Shown here: positions 16,068 to 23,723 of the stretch, in pieces
How positions within the stretch are numbered: the first letter of the stretch is position 1
Layout of the letters: the number at the start of each line of letters is the position of its first letter
Assembly (NCBI RefSeq): GCF_965222285.1
Contig: NZ_OZ244942.1
Coordinates: 3,410,001 to 3,474,000 of the forward strand
From: Tepidicaulis sp002389665
Lineage (GTDB): Bacteria; Pseudomonadota; Alphaproteobacteria; Parvibaculales; Parvibaculaceae
DNA: 64,000 nucleotides
Reading direction: 5' to 3'
Program-made: the position numbers and the translations under genes
The notes under the pieces: model-generated
The model's database searches: none
The model's input: the letters and a program-made list of their open reading frames with translations, nothing else
What the model was told of the DNA's origin: nothing

Positions 16068-17321
16068 TTAAACCGGCTCGCCCTTCAAGAGCTTCGGCAC
16101 ATCGCCGCTGCCGCCCGCCGCCTCGCGCATCAAAAAGCGCCGGGCCGGGCCGAGCTTGCCGACAAGCCCGAGACCCACATCGCGCAGGAGACGGAGCGGG
16201 CCCACATCGTTGGAGAAGAGCCGGTTGAGCCCGTCCGTAACAAGCGCGAGCGAGACCGCATCGAAGCGGCGCCAGCGCTGATAGCGCTCGAGCGCGGCGA
16301 GCGAGCCGATATCGAGCCCGACCCGTGCCGTCTCCGCCGCCACCTCGATAAGCGCGGCGGCATCTTTCAGACCCCAATTGAGCCCTTGGCCTGCCAGCGG
16401 ATGCAGCACATGGGCGGCATCGCCGACAAGGGCAATGCGCTCGCTCACATAGTCATGGGCAAGCTGCAGCCCGAGCGGGTAGGACCAGCGCGGCCCGACC
16501 GGGCGGTGCGCGCCCAGATAATCGCCGAAGCGTTTTGCGCATTCACGCGCAAAGCCATCCTCATCCATGGCCATGATGGTTTTGGCAAGCGCCGTCTTCT
16601 CGCTCCAGACAAGCGAGGAACGGTTGCCTTGCATCGGCAAAATGGCGAAGGGACCTGAGGGCAGGAAATATTCCTGCGCCGTGCCGTCATGAGGCAGCTC
16701 ATGTTCGACCGTCGTCACAATGCCCATTTGATCGTAGGACCAGCCGACGGTTTTCAGCCCCGCAAAGGCGCGCAGCCGCGAGGCGCGCCCATCGGCGGCA
16801 ACGGCAAGGCGCGCGCGGATCACCCGGCCGCTGGCAAGGCGCACATCGACGCCGCCTGCATCGCGCGCAAAACTTTCCGCCCCATCGGGCGCGATCTGAT
16901 GAAGCGTGTCCGGCGCGCGCTCCGCCGCCTTTTGCGCGGCGATGCGGATATGCCGGTTCTCGGCCATGGACATGAGAGGACCGGTATCATTGTCAGCCGC
17001 ATCGAAATGCAAAAAGAACGGCGCAGCGCGCCCGCCCACTTTGCCATCCGTCACCATGATGTCGGTGACAGGCTGAAGCTGGCTTTCAAGATGCGGCAGC
17101 ACGCCGAGCTGGCCGAACATGGCAAGGCTGGCAGGGGAGAGCGCGGAAACGCGCCCGTCGAATTCCGCCCGCGCCACGTCTTCAGGCGCCTGCGCATCGA
17201 TCACCGCCACCTTGAACCCAGCCTGCGCGAAGCCGAGCGCCAGCGGCAGGCCGACAAGACCGCCGCCCACGACGGCGATATCGAACATCTCGGGATTTTT
17301 AGTGCTCTGCGCTGTGCTCAT
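16068..17321 (-). CDS. FAD-dependent UbiH/UbiF/Coq6-type hydroxylase
   Basis: 417 residues. The dinucleotide-binding motif VVGGGLVGLPLALGFAQAG is at the N-terminus, the family DG motif appears as AADGRASRLRAFAGL, and the second FAD motif is GDAAHVLHPLAGQGLNWGLKD. These features define the aromatic-ring hydroxylases of ubiquinone biosynthesis. Alphaproteobacteria often have one broad-specificity enzyme (UbiL/UbiM types), so I do not choose between C1, C5 and C6 hydroxylation. The frame is open far upstream to 17870, antisense to the amidase gene; I chose ATG 17321 because it leads directly into the FAD motif. The amidase gene is divergent. Confidence 0.9.
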   Translation of the reverse strand: MSTAQSTKNPEMFDIAVVGGGLVGLPLALGFAQAGFKVAVIDAQAPEDVARAEFDGRVSALSPASLAMFGQLGVLPHLESQLQPVTDIMVTDGKVGGRAAPFFLHFDAADNDTGPLMSMAENRHIRIAAQKAAERAPDTLHQIAPDGAESFARDAGGVDVRLASGRVIRARLAVAADGRASRLRAFAGLKTVGWSYDQMGIVTTVEHELPHDGTAQEYFLPSGPFAILPMQGNRSSLVWSEKTALAKTIMAMDEDGFARECAKRFGDYLGAHRPVGPRWSYPLGLQLAHDYVSERIALVGDAAHVLHPLAGQGLNWGLKDAAALIEVAAETARVGLDIGSLAALERYQRWRRFDAVSLALVTDGLNRLFSNDVGPLRLLRDVGLGLVGKLGPARRFLMREAAGGSGDVPKLLKGEPV

Positions 17322-17453
17322 GGCTCCAAAATCACGCGATCGGGCGCCCATGTCCAGCAAAAGCGGGGCGGGCTTCCACCGCTGCAACCATTTGCCGCTC
17401 TCGCGCTTGCCATGGGCCGCCGATTGTAGGAGCGTTCGGAAGAAGAGGACCAT

Positions 17454-18815
17454 ATGAGCGGCACGTATCACGAAAAACCGGCGCGGGCGCTCGGCGCGGA
17501 AATCGAAAAAGGCGCGCTCGATCCGCGTGAGCTGACCGAGTATTTTCTGGCGCGGATCGAGGCCGATCCGTTTTCCCCGCGCATTTTTACGCACGTCCTG
17601 ACGACACGCGCGCGGGCCGAGGCGGCGGCTGCCGCCGAGCGGGCAAAGCGCGGCCTGCGCCGCTCTCCCCTCGACGGGGTGCCCATCACTTATAAAGACC
17701 TTTTCGACACGAAAGGCTGCGAGACCACCGCCGGATCGAAGCTCCTCATCGGCAACATGCCCGCCCGCGACGCCGTCCTTGTCGAAAATCTCGCCCGCGC
17801 GGGCCTCGTCACATTGGCCAAGACCACCATGACGGAGCTCGCCTTTTCCGGCCTCGGCCTCAACCCACATTTCGGCACGCCGCCCAATCCTTTCGATGAA
17901 ACATGCGAGCGCGCGCCGGGCGGTTCCTCGTCGGGGGCAGGCGTTGCGCTGGCCCGCGGGCTTTGCGCTGCGTCCATCGGCACGGATACGGGCGGCTCGG
18001 TGCGCATCCCGGCAAGCTGGAACGGGCTGACGGGCCTTAAGACCACCGCCGGGCGCATCTCATTGCAAGGCACGGTGCCGCTTTCCCCGAGCCTCGATAC
18101 CGCAGGCCCGCTCACCAAAGATGTGAAAGACGCCGCGCTCATCTTCGCGCTCATGGCAGGCGTCAAAACGCCCGATCTTTCCCATCCGAGGAAACGCGAT
18201 ACCCATGTGCTCATCGCCCGCGGCATCGGCTTTGAGGATTTGAGCCCCGGCATCGGCGAGGCGGTGGAGCACGCGCTGCGTCTTTTTTCAAAACGCGGCA
18301 TCCATATCAAGGAAGTCAAGCTGCCGGTGCTGGACGAGATGAACGCTCTGACCTGGCAGGCGCCGAACCTCCTTGCCGCCGAAGCCTATGCGCTTTGGGG
18401 AGAAGCGATCGAGAAAGCGCCGGAGAAAATGTTCGCGCCCGTGCTGAAACGCTTCCGCATGGGCAAGGGCCCGGACAGCGCCGCGCTCGGCGCCAAATGG
18501 AAGAGGCGCGAGGAACTCCGCCGCCTCTACCTGGAAGAAACGGCAGGCTATGACGCCGTGCTCCTGCCCACCGTCTCGCTCAGCCCGCCGCCCATAGACG
18601 GGCTGATGGAAGACGATGCCGCTTACGGCAAGGCGAATGTGAGCGCGCTGCGCAATACGACGCTCGGCAATCAGCTCGGCCTTTCCGCCATCACGCTGCC
18701 TGTGGGCAAAGACGCGCTCGGCCTTCCCGTGGGCCTCATGGCGATGCGCGCGCCGCAGGGCGAGGAGCGCCTCCTTCGCCTTGGCCGCTGCCTTGAAAGC
18801 GTGCTGCATCCTTGA
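17454..18815 (+). CDS. Amidase signature family enzyme
   Basis: 453 residues. The catalytic Ser-cisSer-Lys triad of the amidase signature family is visible: Lys in PITYKDLFDTKG, cis-Ser in PGGSSSGAGVALA and the nucleophile Ser in GTDTGGSVRIPA. Relatives hydrolyse aliphatic or aromatic amides or act as GatA in tRNA-dependent amidation. No gatB or gatC is near, and the C-terminal part is short for GatA, so a free-standing amidase is more likely; the substrate is unknown. The start ATG has AGAAGAGGA upstream. It diverges from the ubiH-like gene and converges on the PQQ dehydrogenase, with a terminator between. Confidence 0.93.
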   Translation: MSGTYHEKPARALGAEIEKGALDPRELTEYFLARIEADPFSPRIFTHVLTTRARAEAAAAAERAKRGLRRSPLDGVPITYKDLFDTKGCETTAGSKLLIGNMPARDAVLVENLARAGLVTLAKTTMTELAFSGLGLNPHFGTPPNPFDETCERAPGGSSSGAGVALARGLCAASIGTDTGGSVRIPASWNGLTGLKTTAGRISLQGTVPLSPSLDTAGPLTKDVKDAALIFALMAGVKTPDLSHPRKRDTHVLIARGIGFEDLSPGIGEAVEHALRLFSKRGIHIKEVKLPVLDEMNALTWQAPNLLAAEAYALWGEAIEKAPEKMFAPVLKRFRMGKGPDSAALGAKWKRREELRRLYLEETAGYDAVLLPTVSLSPPPIDGLMEDDAAYGKANVSALRNTTLGNQLGLSAITLPVGKDALGLPVGLMAMRAPQGEERLLRLGRCLESVLHP

Positions 18816-18821
18816 AACCCC

Positions 18822-18853
18822 AAAAGAAAACGCCGCCGGAAAACCGGCGGCGT
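18822..18853 (-). terminator. Terminator between amidase and PQQ dehydrogenase
   Basis: A perfect 10-bp stem (ACGCCGCCGG / CCGGCGGCGT, 18830-18839 and 18844-18853) with an AAAA loop. On the minus strand it is followed by TTTTCTTTTGG, so it mainly ends the PQQ dehydrogenase transcript. It may also slow transcripts from the amidase side. Confidence 0.85.
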
Positions 18854-18881
18854 CTCCATTCGCTTTATAAGGATCAAGAGG

Positions 18882-21125
18882 TCAGTTGGCGGGCGCCAGC
18901 CTGTCCCGGTCCTCACGTGCGCGCTTGATGATGTAGCCATAGATGTCTTTGACATCGCGCTCGCTCAAAAGATCGCCGAAGCTTGCCATGCCGCGATCCT
19001 TCAGCATGCCGCCGCGCACGATCTCCATGAAGTTGTCCTTCACCGCCGGCGACATGCGCCGCAGATCGGGCACCACACCGGAGGAAATCGCAAGCGCGCC
19101 GTGGCAAAGCCCGCAATGGGCCATGAACTGGACTTCGCCGTTGCGCAGCTGTTCTTCCGTCAGCTCCACAGGCTCATGCGGCGGGATCGACTGATCCTTG
19201 ATGGCGACTTCCGGCAGGTCGGCCTTGCCGCCGACTTTGAAGACGAGAAGACGGCCCTCGTTCTGATATTTGGCCGCCGCCGTCTGGCGCGCATCGCCCG
19301 AGGCAATACCGACGCCGCCATAGCCCGCCATGACCGCGATATATTGCTCGCCGTCCACCGCATAGGAAATCGGCGGGGCGATGATGCCGGTCTGGATATC
19401 GGCTTCCCAGACCTTCTCGCCCCGGTCTGCCGTATAAGCGACGAAGCGCCCATCAGCCGTGCCCTGGAAGACGAGATTGCCGGCAGTGGTCAGAACACCG
19501 CCGTTCAGCGGAGCAGGCAGATCGACCACCCAGCGCGCTTCCTGCTTCACCGGGTCCCAGGCTTTTAGATAACCGGCGGCCAGCGGGATCTCGCCCATGG
19601 CGTTGATCGCATCGACATAATCGCCCCAGTCGAGGCCCGGGTTCCACCAGTTCTCCTTCACCTCATATTCGCGCTCTTCGCGCCATTGCCGCTCCAGGGA
19701 ATAGATGCCGGCGATTTCCTGCGTCGGGATATAGACGAGGCCCGTATTCGGGTTATAGGCCATCGGGTGCCAGTTATGCCCGCCATTGGCGGATGGCAGC
19801 ACCACTTGCGTCGTCTTGTCGTAAGCCAGCGCCGGGTTTTCCACAGGACGGCCCGTTTCAAGGTCGACATGGCTCGCCCAGGTGACGGTGATGTAATTAT
19901 CCGCCGAGATCAGCTTGCCCGTTTCCCGGTCGATCACATAGAAGAAGCCGTTCTTCGGCGCCTGCATCAGCACTTTGCGCGTTTCGCCGCCGATTTCCAT
20001 GTCGGCCAGAATAATGTGCTGCGTGGCGGTATAATCCCAATTGTCGCCTGGCGTCGTCTGGTAATGCCATTTCAAGTCGCCCGTATCGGGATCGATGGCG
20101 AGGATCGAAGAAAGATAGAGATTGTCCCCGCCGCCCGGCGAGCGGATTTCGCGGGTCCAGGGCGAACCATTGCCGACGCCGACATAAAGCGTGTCGAGCT
20201 CGGGGTCATAGGCCATGGAATCCCAGACCGTGCCGCCGCCGCCGACTTCCCACCAGCGCCCGCCTTTCCAGGTATCGACCGCTTTTTCAAGCGCGGGCGA
20301 TTCCAGCGGCTTGGAAGGATCGCCCGGCACCGTATAAAAGCGCCAGAGCTGCTCGCCGGTATCGGCATCATAAGCGCTGAAATATCCGCGTACGCCATAT
20401 TCCGCGCCGCCATTGCCGATAATGACTTTGCCCTTCACCACGCGCGGCGCGCCGGTGATCGTGTAAGGCGCGCCCGGAATGGTGTTCTTTTCCCAGATGA
20501 CGGAACCGTCCTTGGCATCGAGCGCGATAAGGCGCCCGTCGAAGCTTGCCGCGAAGATCTTACCCTCCCAGGCGGCAACGCCCCGGTTGACGATGTCGCA
20601 GCAACCATAGCGCGCCCACTCACCCGGTACTTCGGGATCATACGACCATAGCTCTTCGCCGGTCTTGGCATCGAGCGCATGGACGACGCCCCAATTGCCG
20701 GTCGTATAGATTACGCCGTCGATGACGAGCGGCGAGGCTTCGAGACCGCGCGTCGTGCCCGTTTCGAAAACCCAGGCCGGCGCCAGCTCATCGACATTTT
20801 TATCCGTGATCTGATCAAGCGGGGAGAAACGCTGTTCGCTATAGGTGCGCCCATGGGCAAGCCAGGAACCGGGCTCGCTGTCGGCATTTGCGATGCGCGC
20901 GCCGGTCACAGCAGCCGGACCCGTTTCTTCCTGCGCTGCCTGTTGCCCGCCAGCGTCTTCCGGCGCGGCCATCTCTTCTTCCGGCGCTGACGTCATTTGC
21001 GGCATCGGCGCTTCGCCCTCGCCGCCGCCCGGCACCCCGGCAAATTGCCAGACGATCACGCCTGCCAAAAACAGGCCCGCCGCCGCATTGACCGCGACAG
21101 GCCACATGGATTTCGTTTCGGACAT
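18882..21125 (-). CDS. Membrane-anchored PQQ-dependent dehydrogenase with C-terminal cytochrome c domain
   Basis: 747 residues. An N-terminal membrane segment (about 8-28) is followed by a low-complexity Ala/Glu/Pro linker (about 31-75), an eight-bladed PQQ propeller and a C-terminal cytochrome c domain with heme motif CGLCH at 671-675. The adjacent-cysteine motif YGCCD (Cys175-Cys176) and catalytic Asp in DNWDYT (Asp364) mark the alcohol-dehydrogenase type quinohemoprotein. Two residues after the catalytic Asp is Thr rather than Asp, which in studied enzymes goes with calcium rather than lanthanide (inference). The substrate is unknown, and no pqq genes are in the window. Start ATG 21125 has GGGGAGG six bases upstream; a start 12 codons earlier lacks this. 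Confidence 0.92.
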   Translation of the reverse strand: MSETKSMWPVAVNAAAGLFLAGVIVWQFAGVPGGGEGEAPMPQMTSAPEEEMAAPEDAGGQQAAQEETGPAAVTGARIANADSEPGSWLAHGRTYSEQRFSPLDQITDKNVDELAPAWVFETGTTRGLEASPLVIDGVIYTTGNWGVVHALDAKTGEELWSYDPEVPGEWARYGCCDIVNRGVAAWEGKIFAASFDGRLIALDAKDGSVIWEKNTIPGAPYTITGAPRVVKGKVIIGNGGAEYGVRGYFSAYDADTGEQLWRFYTVPGDPSKPLESPALEKAVDTWKGGRWWEVGGGGTVWDSMAYDPELDTLYVGVGNGSPWTREIRSPGGGDNLYLSSILAIDPDTGDLKWHYQTTPGDNWDYTATQHIILADMEIGGETRKVLMQAPKNGFFYVIDRETGKLISADNYITVTWASHVDLETGRPVENPALAYDKTTQVVLPSANGGHNWHPMAYNPNTGLVYIPTQEIAGIYSLERQWREEREYEVKENWWNPGLDWGDYVDAINAMGEIPLAAGYLKAWDPVKQEARWVVDLPAPLNGGVLTTAGNLVFQGTADGRFVAYTADRGEKVWEADIQTGIIAPPISYAVDGEQYIAVMAGYGGVGIASGDARQTAAAKYQNEGRLLVFKVGGKADLPEVAIKDQSIPPHEPVELTEEQLRNGEVQFMAHCGLCHGALAISSGVVPDLRRMSPAVKDNFMEIVRGGMLKDRGMASFGDLLSERDVKDIYGYIIKRAREDRDRLAPAN

Positions 21126-21543
21126 TCCGCACCTCCCCAGGTGTTGGTTGTTCTTGTTCATTGGCTTGCGGGCAGGCGCGCCGCGCCCTGAAAGGCCCCC
21201 GCCTGCTTTTTGCCTAAGCTTACCTGATCGATTTCAAAGGAAAAGTGCGGACTCCGACTCCGCTTTACTGATTTTCTGCATATTTTTTGATCATTGGTAA
21301 GTTTATGCACAAATATTATGCATATTTGCGCTCTGCTCAGCGCCCCTTTTGCGGGCAATTCTTCAGATTCGTTTAACGGATTCAACGCTTTAGGGCGTCT
21401 TCCGGCAAACCGGCACGCTTCTTGGAAAATGAAACCCCATCAGCCGTCCGGCAGTTCCTTGCCAGCAGCTCCTTGAAAGAGCGATCTGGATGGGACCGCC
21501 GGATGGCCGCGAAAGGCCAAAAGGTCAAAAAGGGGAAGAGCAG
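21126..21543. other. Divergent promoter region between PQQ dehydrogenase and glnK
   Basis: This 418-base region is AT-richer than its surroundings around 21230-21350 and holds no convincing gene. It must carry promoters for the leftward dehydrogenase and the rightward glnK-amtB unit. A sigma-54-like element at 21410-21426 is listed separately. Confidence 0.7.
21410..21426 (+). promoter_or_regulatory. Candidate sigma-54 promoter of glnK-amtB
   Basis: CCGGCACGCTTCTTGGA resembles the sigma-54 consensus TTGGCACGNNNNTTGCW. The -24 GG and the downstream G of the -12 pair have the required ten-base spacing, but the -12 C is replaced by G. It lies about 120 bases before glnK, a gene class often under NtrC/sigma-54 control. 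Confidence 0.45.
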
Positions 21544-21882
21544 ATGAAACTAGTTATGGCAGTCATCAAGCCGTTCCGGCTCGACGCCGTCAGAGAAGCG
21601 CTCACCTCGCTCGGGATCGAAGGGTTGACCGTGAGCGAAGTGAAAGGTTTCGGCCGGCAGAAAGGCCAAACGGAAATCTACCGCGGCGCCGAATACGCCG
21701 TGAACTTTCTGCCCAAGCTGAAAGTGGAAGTCGTCGTGAAAGACGGCGACACCGACCGCGTGGTGGATGCCATCGCCGCGGCCGCGAAAACCGGGCAGAT
21801 CGGCGACGGCAAGATCTTTGTCGGACCGGTCGAACAGGTCATGCGGATCCGTACCGGTGAAACTGACGCAGAAGCCCTGTAG
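21544..21882 (+). CDS. glnK: PII nitrogen regulatory protein GlnK
   Basis: 112 residues, the standard PII length. The T-loop contains RGAEYAVNFLPK with Tyr51 at the normal uridylylation position, and the N-terminus KLVMAVIKPFRLDAVREAL is typical. PII trimers sense ATP/ADP, 2-oxoglutarate and, through uridylylation, glutamine. GlnK in particular binds and blocks AmtB when ammonium is plentiful. The start ATG follows GGGGAAGAG; an in-frame upstream extension to 21490 does not resemble PII. amtB begins ten bases after the stop, so the pair forms the classic glnK-amtB operon, and this context favours GlnK over GlnB. Confidence 0.95.
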   Translation: MKLVMAVIKPFRLDAVREALTSLGIEGLTVSEVKGFGRQKGQTEIYRGAEYAVNFLPKLKVEVVVKDGDTDRVVDAIAAAAKTGQIGDGKIFVGPVEQVMRIRTGETDAEAL

Positions 21883-21892
21883 GAGAATGGAA

Positions 21893-23248
21893 ATGACACG
21901 AGTTAAGCAGACACTCACACTACTTGCCGGCGCGGGGCTTGCGTCCATGGCCCTCACCGGCGCGGCTTTTGCGCAGGAAGAGCCCTTCACGCAAACGCCC
22001 GAAGAAACCGCCTTTATCTTCAACACGATCCTGTTCCTTTTGGGCGGCATCCTCGTCATGTGGATGGCAGCCGGCTTTGCGATGCTGGAAGCAGGCATGG
22101 TGCGCACGAAAAACGTCGCCATGCAGTGCACGAAGAACATCTCGCTCTTCGCCATTGCCGGCATCATGTATTACCTCGTCGGCTATAACCTGATGTATGC
22201 AGGCGTCGACGGCGGCTGGATCGGTTCGCTGAGCCTGTGGAGCCCGGACGACAGCGCCGCGCTTGCAGAAGCAGGCGCCACCTTCGGCAATGGCGGCGGC
22301 TATGCGGCCTCCTCCGACTGGTTCTTCCAGATGGTGTTCGTTGCCACCGCAGCCTCGATCGTCTCCGGCACGCTCGCCGAGCGCATCAAGCTGTGGCCGT
22401 TCCTGATCTTCACGGTCATCCTGACGGGTTTCATCTACCCGATCCAGGGCGCCTGGCAGTGGGGCGGCGGCTGGCTCTCTGAAATGGGCTTCTCCGACTT
22501 CGCCGGTTCCACGATCGTGCACTCGGTCGGCGGCTGGGCCGCGCTTGTCGGCGCCATCATCCTCGGCGCACGTCACGGCAAATACGGCCCGAACGGCGAG
22601 ATCAACCCGATGCCGGGTTCCTCCATGCCGCTTGCAACGCTCGGCACGTTCATCCTGTGGCTCGGCTGGTTCGGCTTCAACGGTGCTTCTCAGCTTGCCC
22701 TCGGCACGGCTGCGGACGCGGTTGCCGTCTCCAACATCTTCGCCAACACGACCATGGCAGCCGCCGGCGGCGTGGTTGCGGCGATGGTGCTCACCCAGCT
22801 CCTCTACACGAAGGTCGATCTGACCATGGCGCTGAACGGCGCGCTGGCCGGCCTCGTGTCGATCACGGCTGAACCTCTGACGCCGGGCATCGGCTGGTCG
22901 CTGATCATCGGCGGTCTGGGCGGCGCGCTGGTCGTGGTTGCGGTTCCGCTGCTCGACAAGCTGAAGATCGACGACGTCGTGGGCGCGATCCCGGTCCACC
23001 TTCTGGCCGGTATCTGGGGCACCATGGCTGTGCCGATCACCAATAGCGGCACCAGCTTCGCCGTCCAGGCGATCGGTGTGGCCTCGATCGGTGCCTTCGT
23101 CATCGTCGCCTCGCTCGCCTTCTGGCTGGCCCTGCGCTTCACGATCGGCCTGCGCTGCTCGGAAGAAGACGAGGTGCTCGGTCTCGACAAAGCCGAAATC
23201 GGGCTGGAAGCCTATCCCGAATTCGGCACCGGCTCGAAGGCTTACTAA
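21893..23248 (+). CDS. amtB: Ammonium transporter AmtB
   Basis: 451 residues. A signal peptide (about residues 1-24, ending AFAQ) is followed by 11 membrane segments. The pore twin histidines are in TIVHSVGGW and IPVHLLAGIWG, and the family motif GWFGFNGAS is present. AmtB trimers conduct ammonium across the inner membrane and are gated by GlnK. Two ATGs are possible (21887 and 21893); AGGAG at 21881-21885 fits the second with seven-base spacing. The C-terminal tail after the last helix is short. Transcription is probably shared with glnK and ends at a series of hairpins after the gene. Confidence 0.95.
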   Translation: MTRVKQTLTLLAGAGLASMALTGAAFAQEEPFTQTPEETAFIFNTILFLLGGILVMWMAAGFAMLEAGMVRTKNVAMQCTKNISLFAIAGIMYYLVGYNLMYAGVDGGWIGSLSLWSPDDSAALAEAGATFGNGGGYAASSDWFFQMVFVATAASIVSGTLAERIKLWPFLIFTVILTGFIYPIQGAWQWGGGWLSEMGFSDFAGSTIVHSVGGWAALVGAIILGARHGKYGPNGEINPMPGSSMPLATLGTFILWLGWFGFNGASQLALGTAADAVAVSNIFANTTMAAAGGVVAAMVLTQLLYTKVDLTMALNGALAGLVSITAEPLTPGIGWSLIIGGLGGALVVVAVPLLDKLKIDDVVGAIPVHLLAGIWGTMAVPITNSGTSFAVQAIGVASIGAFVIVASLAFWLALRFTIGLRCSEEDEVLGLDKAEIGLEAYPEFGTGSKAY

Positions 23249-23270
23249 GCCTCTCCTCCCAGCCCCTCCC

Positions 23271-23295
23271 GAAGGTCCCCCTCACGGGGACCTTC
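23271..23295 (+). other. Stem-loop after amtB
   Basis: GAAGGTCCCC (23271-23280) and GGGGACCTTC (23286-23295) form a perfect 10-bp stem with a five-base loop. There is no T-run after it, so it is not a simple terminator. It may protect the 3' end of the mRNA (inference). Confidence 0.7.
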
Positions 23296-23304
23296 CTCGG
23301 GGTC

Positions 23305-23343
23305 GGACGGGGCCTTGTGCCACCACCATTGAAGGCCCCGTCC
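23305..23343 (+). other. Second stem-loop after amtB
   Basis: GGACGGGGCCTT (23305-23316) pairs perfectly with AAGGCCCCGTCC (23332-23343) across a 15-base loop. No T-run follows directly. Confidence 0.7.
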
Positions 23344-23350
23344 TCACTGG

Positions 23351-23382
23351 AGCCCGGACCCCAAAAGGTCCGGGCTCTTTTT
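23351..23382 (+). terminator. Rho-independent terminator of glnK-amtB
   Basis: A perfect 10-bp stem (AGCCCGGACC / GGTCCGGGCT) with a CCAAAA loop is followed by CTTTTTA. It is the third and last stem-loop after amtB. Confidence 0.9.
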
Positions 23383-23441
23383 ATGGGCCCACCCTTTCGG
23401 CCCACCGCCGCGAAATCAGGCAGGTCCGCCGTGTTGCCCTT

Positions 23442-23502
23442 CATTTAGGCAGCACTCTTTGGGCAAATGACCGCCATTTAGGCAAGTCCGGCATTGCCCA
23501 AA
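23442..23502. promoter_or_regulatory. Repeat cluster upstream of the second amt gene, possible activator site
   Basis: CATTTAGGCA occurs twice (23442-23451 and 23475-23484). TTTGGGCAA (23458-23466) and TTGCCCAAA (23494-23502) form a 9-bp inverted repeat. The cluster lies roughly 80-140 bases before the sigma-54-like element, the distance range of an enhancer-binding protein such as NtrC. The sequences do not match the enteric NtrC consensus well. Confidence 0.4.
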
Positions 23503-23581
23503 ACCCGTGCAGATGCCGCGCGGGCAGGCTAACATCCTCAAATCATTAACGATTAGCGGATTGCACAGGCCAGAGGGCCGG

Positions 23582-23598
23582 TTGGCACGGCCCTTGAT
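23582..23598 (+). promoter_or_regulatory. Candidate sigma-54 promoter of the second amt gene
   Basis: TTGGCACGGCCCTTGAT matches the consensus TTGGCACGNNNNTTGCW at every defined base except the C of the -12 GC, which is A. The spacing between the -24 GG and the -12 G is exactly ten bases. It lies about 125 bases before the start codon. Confidence 0.6.
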
Positions 23599-23723
23599 TA
23601 AAAGAATGCTTAAGCCGGGCAGCGGGGGGACCTTCCACTGCCCGAAATTGGGGCTCGGAGAAAGCCTCCCACAAGGCAAACAAAGACCCGAGCTCTCCGT
23701 CAGGTGGCACACGGAGGCACATC

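Noticed and set aside
17322..17870. Upstream extension of the UbiH-like frame on the minus strand
   Set aside because: It lies opposite the amidase gene, and the UbiH FAD motif begins next to ATG 17321.
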